This document shows positions 32,070-43,550 of a stretch of DNA of 64,000 nt, one piece after another. Within the stretch, counting starts at the first letter, position 1, and every line of letters starts with the position of its first letter. Below the pieces are notes generated by a model, which did no database searches, was not told the origin of the DNA, and was given only the letters and a program-made list of their open reading frames with translations. Position numbers and translations under genes: made by a program. Source of the stretch: Scilla litardierei (Eukaryota; Streptophyta; Magnoliopsida; Asparagales; Asparagaceae); NCBI GenBank assembly GCA_030789695.1, contig CM061139.1, positions 102,098,037 through 102,162,036 on the forward strand, given 5' to 3'.

Positions 32070-33420
32070 AATGTTAATTTTACCAAACATTTATTTTCTT
32101 CCAGCATCAGCTCCTCATGACACCCTGCAACCATGGCTCCTTCAGGATCAAAACTGTAATGTTCTGCATTATACACTTCATTTGGAATATAGACAAAATT
32201 TGCTCGGCCTCCGCATTTCTGGACACTCTGAATTTCCTTAGTAACATCATTTTCTCCTGTTTCAGAATCCTCTTCCACTTTAGATATGTCCCATAATAAA
32301 ATAGTAGCATGTGTCTGATGTATCTCCAGCTTCTCCTCCCTTTCAAACTCCACTCTACACTCTTGACAACCCCAGGAATTAGAGTACACCTTCAAGACCC
32401 AGAGCACTCTTCCAAACTTGGATTCATCAATAGCAAAACAAATATTCCAGTCTTCCTGCATAATCTCCTCATAGTACTTCCCAGGATCAAAAGTGAAATG
32501 TCTTTCTTTATACATATTATTTGGAATATGGACACAAATTACTAGGCCTTCGCTTACTATCAGTGCCACCTCAAGCTTCATCTCCATCTCAGTGAATAAA
32601 ACCTCAGTTGCAAATATAATGCCTCACCGATTAGTAACTTCTATACCCAATGAATCACCAAGAATTGTATCGCTGATTGCATCAATGTAGCCGCCCATTC
32701 CGATTTTAATCCAATAAGAATTCTGTACCAAATTTGCAGCCAAATGCAAGGAATACATTGTGATTCTAGTTCTTCCTATCTTCCCTTCTTGTTCACAATC
32801 TGTGTAGCTCACAATCAACCTATTACTTTTGTACCCCCCTGGATCAAAGCAAAAATTCTCTTTAAACTTTACTTTTAACACATATGAGATCCCCTCAAGT
32901 TTCCCAGCTCCCATAGCATGAAAGAAACATTTCAATTTATCTTGTATTATCTACCTCTGACCATGGAAATGAGCCTCAGATGTCCCAATACTTGCAAAGA
33001 TTAGACAAACTCTTCTCTTCCCAATTCCTTCCCTCTTCCTGGGGGGTTTCTCATTTGGCAGCCAAGTAACTGCCAATAACTTGACTCCACTCTTGTCAAC
33101 AGGATATGTCACACTGGAATAGAAGAACTCATGGGTAGGAATATGGAATTTATGAAAGAAATCACTGGTCTTTAGAATAGTTCTGTAGAACTTCTTGTTC
33201 CCAACCATCCAATTGAACACTACTTTCCATGTCTCAAGCCCCAGACCACTCTGTTGGTAATATGGGAAATCTGTTTCAACTTTTAAGCTCCATGTCAAAC
33301 CTCCAGGATCAAACCAGAAAAGTTCCACTTTATAGTTATCATCTGTTATAAAACTTCTTCCTCTTTGAATAGATAAATTCTGGAAATTGATGATTTCGGT
33401 CTTCATGATCAACACCCACT
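32070..33420 (-). pseudogene. Gene-like block with repeated FDPGG modules, right part
   Basis: Minus-strand fragments (33420-32951, 32935-32624, 32587-32070) share a recurring module of form V/Y-K-x-E-x-F-x-F-DP-G-G. Examples are NYKVELFWFDPGG, KFKENFCFDPGG, MYKERHFTFDPGK and VYNAEHYSFDPEG. Stops and frame changes separate them. The sequence runs into Athila A at 32069 and resumes at 22805. I do not recognise the family; it may be a host gene fragment or an unusual retroelement segment. The right end (CACCCACTCT) resembles the D repeat it is inserted into. Confidence 0.4.
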
Positions 33421-34125
33421 CTGTATAAGACATGAGGTGCAAGATGTTCATGACATGACAAGGGTAAGGTTGTTCTAGGGTGTCCACACGCATACACACA
33501 GATAGTCCCTAACATGTTTGCAATTTAATACCTAGACTTCGTTGTCAAGTCTAGGCTATCGTGAGGTGTCACAGGCGCTATCATTTCACGTCTGGTTCTC
33601 TTGTTTATACTTTTTACAGTGTAAAGAAGACAATGGCTTAAACGTGGCCCAAAATACGCAAGTAAACACACTTGCCTGCGGTGGCGAGTGGTACGTCCAT
33701 CGGGAGCGTCTCGTCGAGGTGAAGCGTCGGTAATGGGTAGTCTGAAACGATTCAAGTGACGGTGTCAGGTCACGCTCATCATTAATCCTATTAGTGCTCA
33801 TTTCTAGGTTAAACGTGGCTACCCTATCAGTCACATGTCAAGATGTCCGTTCAGCCTATCTGACGATTCTATCCTATGTGCACAGTCAATCAATCCGATC
33901 GTCGATATACGGTTCAACATCGTTTTAAAGGAGCAGAAAGTAAATTTAGTTACTTTAGTTGACGATTTTTAGTTAGGTTTTGATGACTTAAAGTTTAGGT
34001 TGCTACGAGTAAGAGGGCTAACCTGGTGCGATGAATGCGCACGAATCTGGCGTCTAGTACGATGAACGCGTATGAAAGAGGAAAGTACGTGCAAAAATAC
34101 AAATGGTCGAAAAACGGCCGTTACA
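33421..34125 (-). repeat. Element D 3' LTR, proximal part
   Basis: Matches 38281-38920 of the other D LTR by eye (GTATAAGACATGA...), then skips about 1.4 kb present there and resumes at the LTR start (TGTAACGGCC in element sense, ending at 34125). A purine tract (minus TAAGGTGGGTAGAA, 34126-34139) abuts it, as expected for a polypurine tract. Confidence 0.75.
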
Positions 34126-35047
34126 TTCTACCCACCTTAGAAATGATTCCGCCTTCGGAATCACTTGTAATAATAATAATAATATCTATAAGCACCTATG
34201 CCTACAGCTCCCATATACCACATAAAGATCGCTAATCCTATAACTCTAATCAGCGTTCCTCAAATAATTCATTATTACTCGTCTCTCACTGGATAATGCT
34301 ACAACTAAAACCATATCCTAGCACTTAACTATAAAGCCACATTACCGTTGCAATCATCAATCTTCTCGTCTCCAATATATTCTCCATTATATTGACTCAT
34401 AATTTATCCTCTATAATCAATGAACCATCGAACCACATCTATCCTTACCCCTATTATCTAATCTCCTAATCATATTAAATCTGTAATCATAACAATCCAT
34501 TCATCCCAACATGTCGTGTTATTTCCAATGTCTTCTCACCCCAACTTAATAATCAAGTCTTGATGCTTTAAATGCTCTACTTATTTCATGATCACTCTAA
34601 ATCATACTATACCTTCATAGCTACTCCTATATACCACGTGTCTATGTTTCAGATCTGATAAGTTCTCATCTCCCTGTGTATAATTTCATTCATCCAGAAT
34701 TCTCATTGAGTCCGTTACACATTGGTATTATTAATAAGTCTTGGACACCTTATTCTTTTCATCCAAAGAAATCTAATCTAATATCCTTGTGTTCAAAATC
34801 AACTAATCACCGCTACCTCATATCTCATCTCACACTATGCCTACCTGCAAACATAATCCTATAATAATAATAGCCAAAGGTTCGGCTTGTGTATTGCGTT
34901 CTCCTGCCATCCTATTGACAAGAAAACCCAATTTAGATTTATACTTGTTAAACTGGATATTAAATGAATGCGGTACTCTTATTGTTCCGAACTTTTTGCA
35001 TGACCAGCATGTGCCACCACTAAAACCTGTCACGCCCCGCTTCCCAA
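34126..35047 (-). other. Element D internal remnant, non-coding
   Basis: About 0.9 kb between the two D LTRs. It begins with a polypurine tract next to the 3' LTR. No gag, pol or standard primer site (TGGTATCAGAGC or similar) is visible next to the 5' LTR end at 35048, so most of the interior has been deleted. Confidence 0.6.
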
Positions 35048-35833
35048 AACGACAGAAGCGAGACATGACTAAGGTCCGCATGGGCCGGAGCTGTGAGGCT
35101 CGGACCCAATAAGTGTCTGTGAGGAACACCAAGGATAGAAACATGTCCTTGCATATATAAAATTCGGAACAACAGAAAGTACAGAAAGAAAAGGATGCAT
35201 TTATTTTATTCCACAAAGATATCCAAAAGTACAAGAGTCTAAAAAGAAAAATAATGCCCAGCATTGTTACAACTGCAGAAAGGAAAACTAATGGTGCTAC
35301 GCACCCAACCTAAAACAGTAAGTAAAGAGTATTACGCACCCAACTACAAACAACAGGGAACTCCAAGATCAGCAAGTGAGGAACCTCTAAGACTGGTTCT
35401 CGCCCGGGTCGTAATCCTGATCAGTGACGTGCTCCTGCTCCAATTCCTCTGGTATTGGCTCCTGGTCTACTAACCCTGTCCCGGTACCTGACGTACAACA
35501 CCAAGAGAAAGTGGTTGTACGTCAGGCGAAGTCTGCAAGTAAACGTGAGAAGACTCCGCTGCAAGGTGTCTCACACTTTAAGGTTGACATTTTAAAGATT
35601 GTTTACATAATGACGATGCAACAGCATGGCAGATATGTATATGTGCAAGAAAGTAAAGACAACACTGAAAAGTAAATGTGATAGGCAATAGCCATAGCGG
35701 GTGCTACTGGCTGCAAGATGAAACTAGACAAGACAAGACAAGACAGTTTAGGATCACTCACTCTGCTAGGTGAGTGCCTCTATCCCCACGGTCTGCAGGG
35801 ACACTCACTCTGCTAGGTGAGTACCGAGCTTCC

Positions 35834-37886
35834 AAACTTGCCTCATCTCAAATGATGTGAGAACTACTCCCAAGCACAGGAGATCGTGTAAGTAATATCC
35901 TGGTGAGTCCAGGTATCGAATCCGCGGGACAACTGATCTGTAAAACTACGAACGTCAATCTGAAAAGAGTAATAATACGACGATAACTAACCACCTTTCA
36001 AGTATAATCAAGAATATCAAGAGTTTGGAATAAGAAACTAAAATCCTACGATAATTACGGCAACTTTGGTGGGGTACAAATATGGGGAGTATGTGTTGGG
36101 TTTGATTTTGTTATGGTGTGTGCAATCAATGATTATCAATACCTTTTCTATAACTCAACGTTTCGTCCGGTCAGGGCACGAGAACGTCGGAAAGTATGGC
36201 GATCAAGCGTATAGAAACGTGCCAAAGGATTAATCACGTGCAACGTTAATTTCATAAAGACAATAAACACAATTCACGAATAGTCCGCAAAGATCAGATT
36301 CGAGTCAAGCATGCACACGTCTCCGTATAACATACTCAAACAATAAATGACTAAAAATTGACGAAGCACACAATTATACAATTAAAATAGGGCGAAAAGA
36401 TATAGAAATCAGTGAATACGACACCCTAACTACGTCAACACCGACACATATAAAGTGGATGTGCTACGGTTGTGAGTTCATTAGGAGATAATAATCGCTG
36501 AAATATCATGTCTTTTATATAGCTCAACGCTTCACCCGGTCAGGGCACAAAGGCGTCGGAAGATGAATCGATACAAACTAGTCAAAATAGCCGTATACGT
36601 ATCACTAGCAACATTGATTTCATTAAACGATGAACGCAACAATAAGTTCAGATTAGTGAACATGAGTTGGCTAGCCTTGTCAGGGCCTAGCCATATGGGA
36701 TGTAAACAATATCGACAATAAGCAAATACCCAACAAATACGTTGTAGAAATCAATGTTACGAGCAATTTTGACATGATAATAGGGCTAAAGACATGAAAT
36801 TTAGCGAATAAATACTCCTAACTACATCACAACCATAGCACAAGGAGATTAGCCATGCATGGTGCAAAGAAAATCAGATTTCATAGTCAAATACATCGTT
36901 TTAGTAGCCAAAATACAATGAAATACACCAAATACGGGGTATAAGTTCAAGAATTTATCACCAAATCTCCACTTTAGAACCCAAAACTCCTCTAGAACAG
37001 GAAGAATAGCCTCTGGAATTTTTCAGAATTTTTCCCTGGAGAAATACGCACAGTAGCCGCTCCAAAAGTCCCAAAATACGACAGGATACGCCCCAAAACC
37101 CTAGAATACGCTTAAATAATAAGCATTGCGGGTTTGGGGCGCTTAACGGGTTCAAACCCGCACCCATTTGCTTTTAAATCCGATCCAATAGCCGCCATCG
37201 ATCTCGGCCGTTGATTACATGCGGGATCGGCTCTCAGATCGCCGCGTGGCCTTTACAATTCGTGCGCGCCCGAATTCGCTTCGCGTATTCGAATTCGAAT
37301 CGGAGATGACCGTAGCCGTCCGATTGAAATCGTGCGCTCGAAAGCACGCCACGTTGCCGCTTCTTTCGCTTCGGGCGGGGAGAATACGATCCGTTGGATC
37401 GAAATCCAACGCTCCAGGAACGTCCACGTCGCCTGCAAAATCTTCGCTCCGCTTCGTTCGTAGCCTCGACACAGGCCGTTGGATCGGGATCGGACGGTTG
37501 AAAATGAGACGCGTCGCCCAAGCGCTGAGGATCGTCGGATGAGGCGGGATAACGACGGATTCGCGCCGCGTCATGCGCCAAGATTCGTGCGCTTATTTTA
37601 ATTCCAATAAATGGTATTCTGCATTCAAAAATTCATAGAAATTAGCACAGATCTCAGAAAAATACAAATAAATAGTCGTTGGAATCGTGAGATTGAGACG
37701 ATGCTAGGAAAAATATAAAAATGCAGAAATACACAATCAAATTCACGTTTTGTGCACAAATAAAGTAATTTCTCCAATAAATGATGATATTAAAAATACG
37801 AATGTATTAGAGAACATTTAAGCATCATATGGGCACAAAATAGGACTAATTAGGGGGTTAAATACGCAATATTCACTCTAAATCAC
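35834..37886 (-). repeat. Solo LTR E of the F family (TSD CTTCC)
   Basis: Reverse-oriented relative of the F LTR, flanked by CTTCC at 35829-35833 and 37887-37891 within a D repeat unit. In element sense it starts TGATTTAGAG. It has an internal duplication, so hairpin 2 occurs twice (36525-36558 and 36156-36189). After the expected CA end it has five extra bases AGTTT before the target duplication. Confidence 0.8.
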
Positions 37887-38260
37887 TTCCCGTAGGTGAA
37901 TCTGTACCACTATATAGGACCACTCACTCTGCTAGGTGAGTGCCTCTATCCCCACTGTCTGCATGGACACTCACTCTGCGAGGTGAGTGCCGAGCTCCCT
38001 GTAGGTGAATCTGTACTGCTGTATAGGACCACTCACTCTGTTAGGTGAGTGCCTCTATCTCCACGGTCTGCAGGGACACTCACTCTGCTAGGTGAGTGCC
38101 GAGCTTCCCGTAGATAAATCTGTACCACTGTATAGGACCACTCACTCTGCTAGGTGAGTGCCTCTATCTCCACGGTCTGCAGGGACACTCACTCAGCTAG
38201 GTGAGTGCCGAGCTTTCCATAGGTGTTCCTGTAACATAGATCACCCACTCTGCTAGGTGA
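37887..38260 (-). repeat. ~108-bp hairpin tandem repeat, continued (D 5' LTR)
   Basis: Three to four units, each with two CACTCAC-(8)-GTGAGTG inverted motifs. This is the right half of an array split by solo LTR E; the left half is 35752-35833. Confidence 0.9.
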
Positions 38261-40360
38261 GTGTCTTATTGCCCACAGGCTGTATAAGACATGACGTGCA
38301 AGATGTTCTTGACATGACAAGGGTAAGGTTGTTCTAGGGTGTCCACACGCACACACACAAATAGTCCCTAACATGGTTGCAGTTTACTACCTAGACTTCG
38401 TTGTCAAGTCTAGGCTATCGTGAGGTGTCCTAGGCGCTATCATTTCACGTCTAGTTCTCTTGTTTATACTTTTTACAGTTTAAGGAAGACAATGGCCTAA
38501 ACTTGGCCGAAACTGCACAAGTGAACACACTTGCCTGCGGTGGAGAGCGGTACGTCCGTCGGGAGCGTCTCGTCGAGGCAGAGCGTCGGTAATGGGTCGT
38601 CTGAAACGAGTCAAGTGACGGTGTCAGGTCACACTCATCATTAATTCTATTAGGGTTCATTTCTAGGTTAAATGTGGCTACCCTATAAGTCACATAGCAA
38701 GATGTCCGTTCAGCCTATCCGACGATTCTATCCTATATGCATAGTCAATCAGTCCGATCGTCGATCTACGGTTTCACATCGTTTTAAAGGAGAAGAAAGT
38801 AAATTTAGTTACTTTAGTTGACGATTTTTAGTTAGGTTTTGATGACTTAAAGTTTGGGTTGCTACGAGTAAGAGGGCTAACTTGGTGCGACGAATGCGCA
38901 CGAATCTGGCGTCGGGTCTGGAAACGGTGGCAGTGCTCGTGTCCTCAACTGCGGGTAGCATAGTATGGGTCCTCTCAGGATCGTCTCAGGTGCAGGTAGT
39001 ACAATGAGATGTCACGGCAACGGGTACGACATCAGATAGCTTCAGTTGCGAGTAGCGTAAACGTCACGGCGACGGCTACGACGCCGAGGAAAATGTGTGA
39101 GATCAGCGTTGTACGTGGACTCCTTGACATATGGGGGCTGTTGGGGATTGAGGAGGTCTAAGGGGGTCACGAGGCCTGAGGGGTGGCTGGAGCAACTGCC
39201 GGCGGCGAGGTGTCCAGCCGTTTTACGGAGAAGAGGACAGATTTGGGAAATCCAGGTGTTTGGATCCGTAGCGAGATGATACGGCCATGGGAGAAGCAAA
39301 GAGCGATGGCAGTGGGTAAAGGGAGTCGTGGAAAGTCAACGACAGCGAGGGGGGTCACCGACGGTGGCCGAAATTCGGCGGGCATGGGTTTCAAAAACTG
39401 GGCGGCGGTGACAGCAAACGGCAGTTTTTGAGGGTGTTTCGTGGGGTTTTGAGGGAGAGAGAGAAGAGACGAGGGATGATGGGTTGTCGAGGAAGGAGGG
39501 GGATGTCGGAGGGTGGTCAGCGGCGGCTGTGCGGCAGCGAGGTGGCCGGAAAAGTGGGGTTTTGCTACTGGCAACAGGTTGTGCGGCAATGGACAGATAT
39601 GAGATGTTTTAAGAGAGAGAGGGAGAGAGAGAGAGAGAAGAGAAAGGAGGGAGAGAAGAGAGAGGTGGGAGAGAGGGTGGCCAGAGGTCGCTGGAGCAAG
39701 CCTCTCGCCGTGGCCAAGCTCAGGTGCGTGGGAATATGGGGGGCGATGGCTGTAGTTGCATCCTAGGGTTTTGTGTGTGTGAGTTGTTATAAGATACAAT
39801 TCTTGCTAAATGGGGTTAAAAGGGGTGGATTTAAGCAAAATGGGGGGGGAGAGAGTGAGAGAGGGGGTATAGCTTAGGGTGATATAAGGTTAGGATAGCT
39901 ATAGGAATCTCATATGATACGTAGGCAATCAAAATAGATTTGGGGTTAAGTTTGAATTTCAAAGTTTGATTAGGCTAATTGGGCTTTGAAGATAATTAGT
40001 GTGATGGGCCAAGCAAACGGTGTTCGAAAATTATGAAAAAATATCGGGACGACCGTGACGATGAGAGGATCGAGGATACGGGGTCCAGTCATGAGCTAAG
40101 CCTACTGAGAATGAAAATACAAATAAAGACTAAGCATTGAAGTCTAGAGGCTAAAACACCCCTTCATTCAAAGCTGTTTTGTGGGAGAACGACCCATGAA
40201 ATGACGTTCACTAAAAATCCCACAAATAACTACTCTTCCATACGGTCACAAAGACATATATCATCGCGTATTCTGGATATAAGAAAGGGCAAAGAAAAAT
40301 ACACATACAAAAGAGGAAAGTACGCTCAAAAATACGAACGGTCGGAAAACGGCCGTTACA

Positions 40361-40629
40361 AGCAGACCCAGCGACGCCGAGGCTGCCCCTCAGCGTCTTC
40401 CCAGCCGAAACCAAGCGTCCTCAATCACGAGCCAGCTCGCCCCTACCACAAGGAGGCCGTCGCTTTGCCGAGGCTCCCCTTCGACAAGCCGATGCGAGGA
40501 TCCACGCATCCCTCACCGAGTGAACACGCCTTTAACCGATCCTGGAGGTCCGACGTGTCTCCTTTTGACCACATTGACCCCAAGCCCTCCGGTCAACAAT
40601 TCAACGATGAGAAAATACCCCGAAACATC
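40361..40629 (+). repeat. Tat-like LTR, part right of element D
   Basis: Resumes the LTR broken at 20251 (AGCAG duplicated at 40361-40365) and ends at the primer site at 40630. GC-richer than the surrounding D sequence. Confidence 0.55.
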
Positions 40630-40646
40630 TGGTGCCGTCTATGGGA
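40630..40646 (+). other. Putative primer binding site of the Tat-like element
   Basis: TGGTGCCGTCTATGGGA resembles the TGGCGCCGTCTGTGGG type of primer site seen in Tat/Ogre elements. The tRNA is uncertain. Gag begins within or just after it. Confidence 0.55.
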
Positions 40647-41886
40647 ATGGAACGAACACCCATGTCAAACAACCACATCGCCGAAATGGAACCAGTTTGC
40701 AACGAAACGGGACGCATGCCCCGCATCCATGAGGAAGGCGACTACGTCCCACCCGAGAATCAACATAGCCACACCACTGGGGGTACCCGTGACTCATGCT
40801 CGGTGAATCAGGAGCAGCTCTGCCTCTTCGCCCAAGAGACGAACATCCACCTCCGGACACTGGCTGCAACAATCCAACAGCTCGCGGGTGGCCCCAGTCT
40901 CACCGAAGGGCGGTCTGCTGCCATCTCCGATCAACGAGGGCTCCACCACCCCTTGCGCTCGGCCATGGTCACTGACCACGGCGACGAAGGCGCTAACCTA
41001 GAGCAATGGTTCACTATGCCAAACTTCATCCCGATACGGTCTCTCACACCCACCTGACTCCATGATGAGGCAGACGGAAGGCCCGAGTGGACTAGAGATG
41101 AGTCAACCACGAACTCGTCCTGATGACCATGCTCGACACACCGACGGTCGCCCGACTGTCAAACCATCAAGGATCGGTAGGTCGGAGCGGGAGCCCCCGT
41201 CGGAGGGAGCATAGGAATTGCAGGGACCATCGCGAGAGGAGAAGCACACGGTGACCAACGCCTATCCCGAGTTCGGATGGGCACCAAGAGGGCTCCCCTC
41301 TAACCCCGGTCAACCCATCACGACAGCGTGGCCCTCACACCGAAGCACCGACAGGCCCTAGGGGCCCCAGGGCCGACTGCTGCCCGTTAGCAAGAAGCAT
41401 CATCGACGCCCGAGTACCCTCCAGATTCAAGGTGTAGACTTTAGAGAAGTACGACGGCACAGGGGACCCAGAACATCACGTGATTGACTACGAAGGGGTC
41501 ATGGAATTCAAGGGAGCCGATGATGCCCTGCTCTATCGAGGCTTCTACTCCACCCTCCAGAAATCTGCCAGGAGCCCGTACCACAGCCTCCCCAATCACA
41601 CTATCAATAACTTCAGAGAGCTTTCCCAGAAATTCTGCAAGCAGTTTATGGTCGGTCGGCAGATAAAGCCGGATTCGGAGCTTCTGTTCAACGTGATACA
41701 GAGGCCCGGCGAATCCCTGAGAAGCTAAATGCATCGCTTTAGTGCCGAGAGGCTGAATGTGGAAAGCTGCCCCGAAATGGTCATGAAAACAGCCTTGAAA
41801 AAAGGGATTCGACATAGGGGCCTAAAGAAGTCGCTGCACAACGAGCCCGCAAGAGACCTTGCTGAGGTAATAGCCCGGGCAGAGAG
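40647..41886 (+). pseudogene. Tat-like gag, truncated and interrupted
   Basis: From an ATG at 40647 a first open stretch runs to TGA at 41055-41057. After a degenerate interval the gag capsid domain is recognisable from about 41440: Y-E-G-V-M-E-F-K-G-A-D-D-A-L-L-Y-R, then S-A-R-S-P-Y and F-R-E-L-S-Q-K-F. A TAA at 41726-41728 interrupts RPGESLR from MHRFSAERL, and the domain continues with an ARDLAEVIARAESY segment. At 41887 it is cut by LTR sequence of Athila B, with TTAC as shared microhomology. Zinc knuckle, protease and pol are missing. Confidence 0.7.
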
Positions 41887-42500
41887 TTACACGGGGTGTT
41901 TCATTGTCATTAGCGGGAAAAAGACCGCCTTTGACCGTTGGGCCAAGGGGGAATAAACTTGGCGGTTGACTCCCTAGCCATAGCTCATGCCCTTAACGTA
42001 GACATCGAATCCTAGCGCGCGGGAGCGGCATGATGAGACGTTGGGAGTTATCGTTGCGAACTTAGTGCTCCCGAAGTCGGTCAGTGTTAATGGACACGGG
42101 AGTGCCCACTGACCAAACCCGGGAAGTCCGGTGTATCATCCTAGGCACCGACCGGAATATCGGGCCCATGGGACGATGGTACCACTTTCAGAGTCAACGT
42201 ATCACCATTAGACCTTAATTCCGATCATTATCCTACCCGTAGGCCGTATCGGCGAGAATCGCATGATAGGGTGGAAACCAGAGTCCCGGGTTTTCCCATT
42301 ATATTGTTTATCCTTTGCAATTTTACTGTGATAAATCCATTATTCGATTCGGGCTAGCTCGCCCATGGGGTGAATTTGACCCTTCTTGACACAAGCACAT
42401 CCACGCCTCCCTGAGTTCGACCCCGAAGCCACACTACAACACCGTGCGCTTGCGGTTACAAATATTTAAATCTCACGCCCCCGATCATATTATTGCATGC
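41887..42500 (+). repeat. Truncated 5' LTR of Athila B
   Basis: Matches the R/U5 part of the A LTR from its ACGGGGTGTTTCAT segment onward and is closer by eye to the A 3' LTR. It is interrupted after GCATGC at 42500 by an LTR of family C. The last bases of the LTR resume at 44320. Confidence 0.8.
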
Positions 42501-42861
42501 TGATCGCTCCGGGACGTACACCCAAAGAACGGTTGTAGTTTTACCGCAAGCGCACGGTATAGCGGCGAGCGGGTATCGAACACAGGGAGGACGAATGACC
42601 GTGCTTGCTCCTAATCAACCTGGCTATTTAAGAATAGAGAGAATTGCCTTGGGCGATCCTGTCACAATCGTCAGAAAAATGTGCGAAATATCAAATCAAA
42701 TAAAGAACGCCTAGGGAATGGGGAATCCCCGCTACTCACCGTATTTCATAAATGTGGTTCGTCGGTATCAAAATTGCTAGAATGAGAATTTGGATGAACT
42801 AGTTGCAAATAAATGTGGAACCAAGCTCACGCTCTCGCGCTGTTGCCGGTCTATAGCTATC

Positions 42862-43160
42862 CTAGGGTCGGGTCCAATCTCTTGCAAACCCTAGCCTAGG
42901 AAAACTAGCATTAGGATCAACATCATCGTCCGATTGCGCACCGAGCCCAATCTCTTGCAAACTCGGTCCACAATCTAAATTAGGATAGTTCCTACCCGTC
43001 CAATCTCTTGCAAACGGGTATCGGCACGGAATTGCAACCGGAGATCCTAGTATCGATCCAATCTCTTGCAAACCGATACTTCGAAAGTCCGACTCCAACC
43101 CAATTCGGATTTCTAGGGCTTCCTATCAAATTGGGATCCAATCTCTTGCAAATCCCAATT
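42862..43160 (-). repeat. Five constant-loop, variable-stem hairpins in LTR C (left copy)
   Basis: Loop CCAATCTCTTGCAA (+ strand; TTGCAAGAGATTGG in element sense) occurs five times, each time between perfectly complementary but different arms. The arms are CTAGGGT/ACCCTAG (42862-42894), ACCGAG/CTCGGT (42940-42967), TACCCGT/ACGGGTA (42993-43020), AGTATCG/CGATACT (43049-43080) and AATTGGGAT/ATCCCAATT (43129-43160). They lie some 370-670 nt after the putative transcription start, before the primer site. Confidence 0.88.
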
Positions 43161-43550
43161 GATATGAATACCTAGCTATCCGTAGTAATTCGATCCCAAT
43201 CTAATCTCTAATTATTGATTCTAGCACAATTTCTACCAATTTATCACAAATACGAAATTGGGCTTGTAGGGTTCATCCCCACGCCCCAAGACGTGGAGAC
43301 TACTCACAAATCATGGCAATAGCACAAAAATAATCAATGAAATAGGCAATGGAATTCATCACAACAATGATATAAACAATAAAAATAGAGTTTTTGGGGA
43401 AGAGAGATGCAAACCAATGTAGTTCTTCAATTAATCCAACAAAAATCCAAGTTTTTCCTCTTCTCCAATCACAAATAATAAAGCTAAAAAGTAGTCTCAA
43501 AAAGCTGCAAAAAATCTAAGAGATGGCTCTCAAAACTAGGGTAAAAACAT

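Larger units (their letters stand above)
20252..40360 (-). mobile_element. Element D, minus-strand LTR element with nested insertions (TSD AGCAG)
   Basis: The outer ends read TGTCACGCC at 20252 and GGCCGTTACA at 40360, so in element sense each LTR is TGTAACGGCC...GGCGTGACA. The 5-base target duplication AGCAG flanks it at 20247-20251 and 40361-40365. The 3' LTR is 20252-21319 plus 33421-34125, split by a foreign block carrying Athila A. The internal remnant is 34126-35047 and the 5' LTR is 35048-40360, split by solo LTR E. No gag or pol survives. The LTR ends suggest a Tekay/Del-type chromovirus, but without coding sequence that is a guess. Confidence 0.8.
35048..40360 (-). repeat. Element D 5' LTR, interrupted by solo LTR E
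   Basis: TGTCACGCC at 35048 to GGCCGTTACA at 40360, about 3.26 kb once E (35834-37886) is removed. It contains the 108-base hairpin array (35752-35833 and 37887-38260), a segment shared with 33421-34060, and a further 1.4 kb (38915-40310) absent from the other LTR, including GA-rich sequence at 39440-39680. Apparent long frames in 39100-39800 are on both strands of this GC-rich LTR and are not genes. Confidence 0.75.

Noticed and set aside
39100..39799. Frames of 112-210 residues on both strands
   Set aside because: They lie within the D LTR in GC- and GA-rich sequence, carry no known domain and overlap one another.
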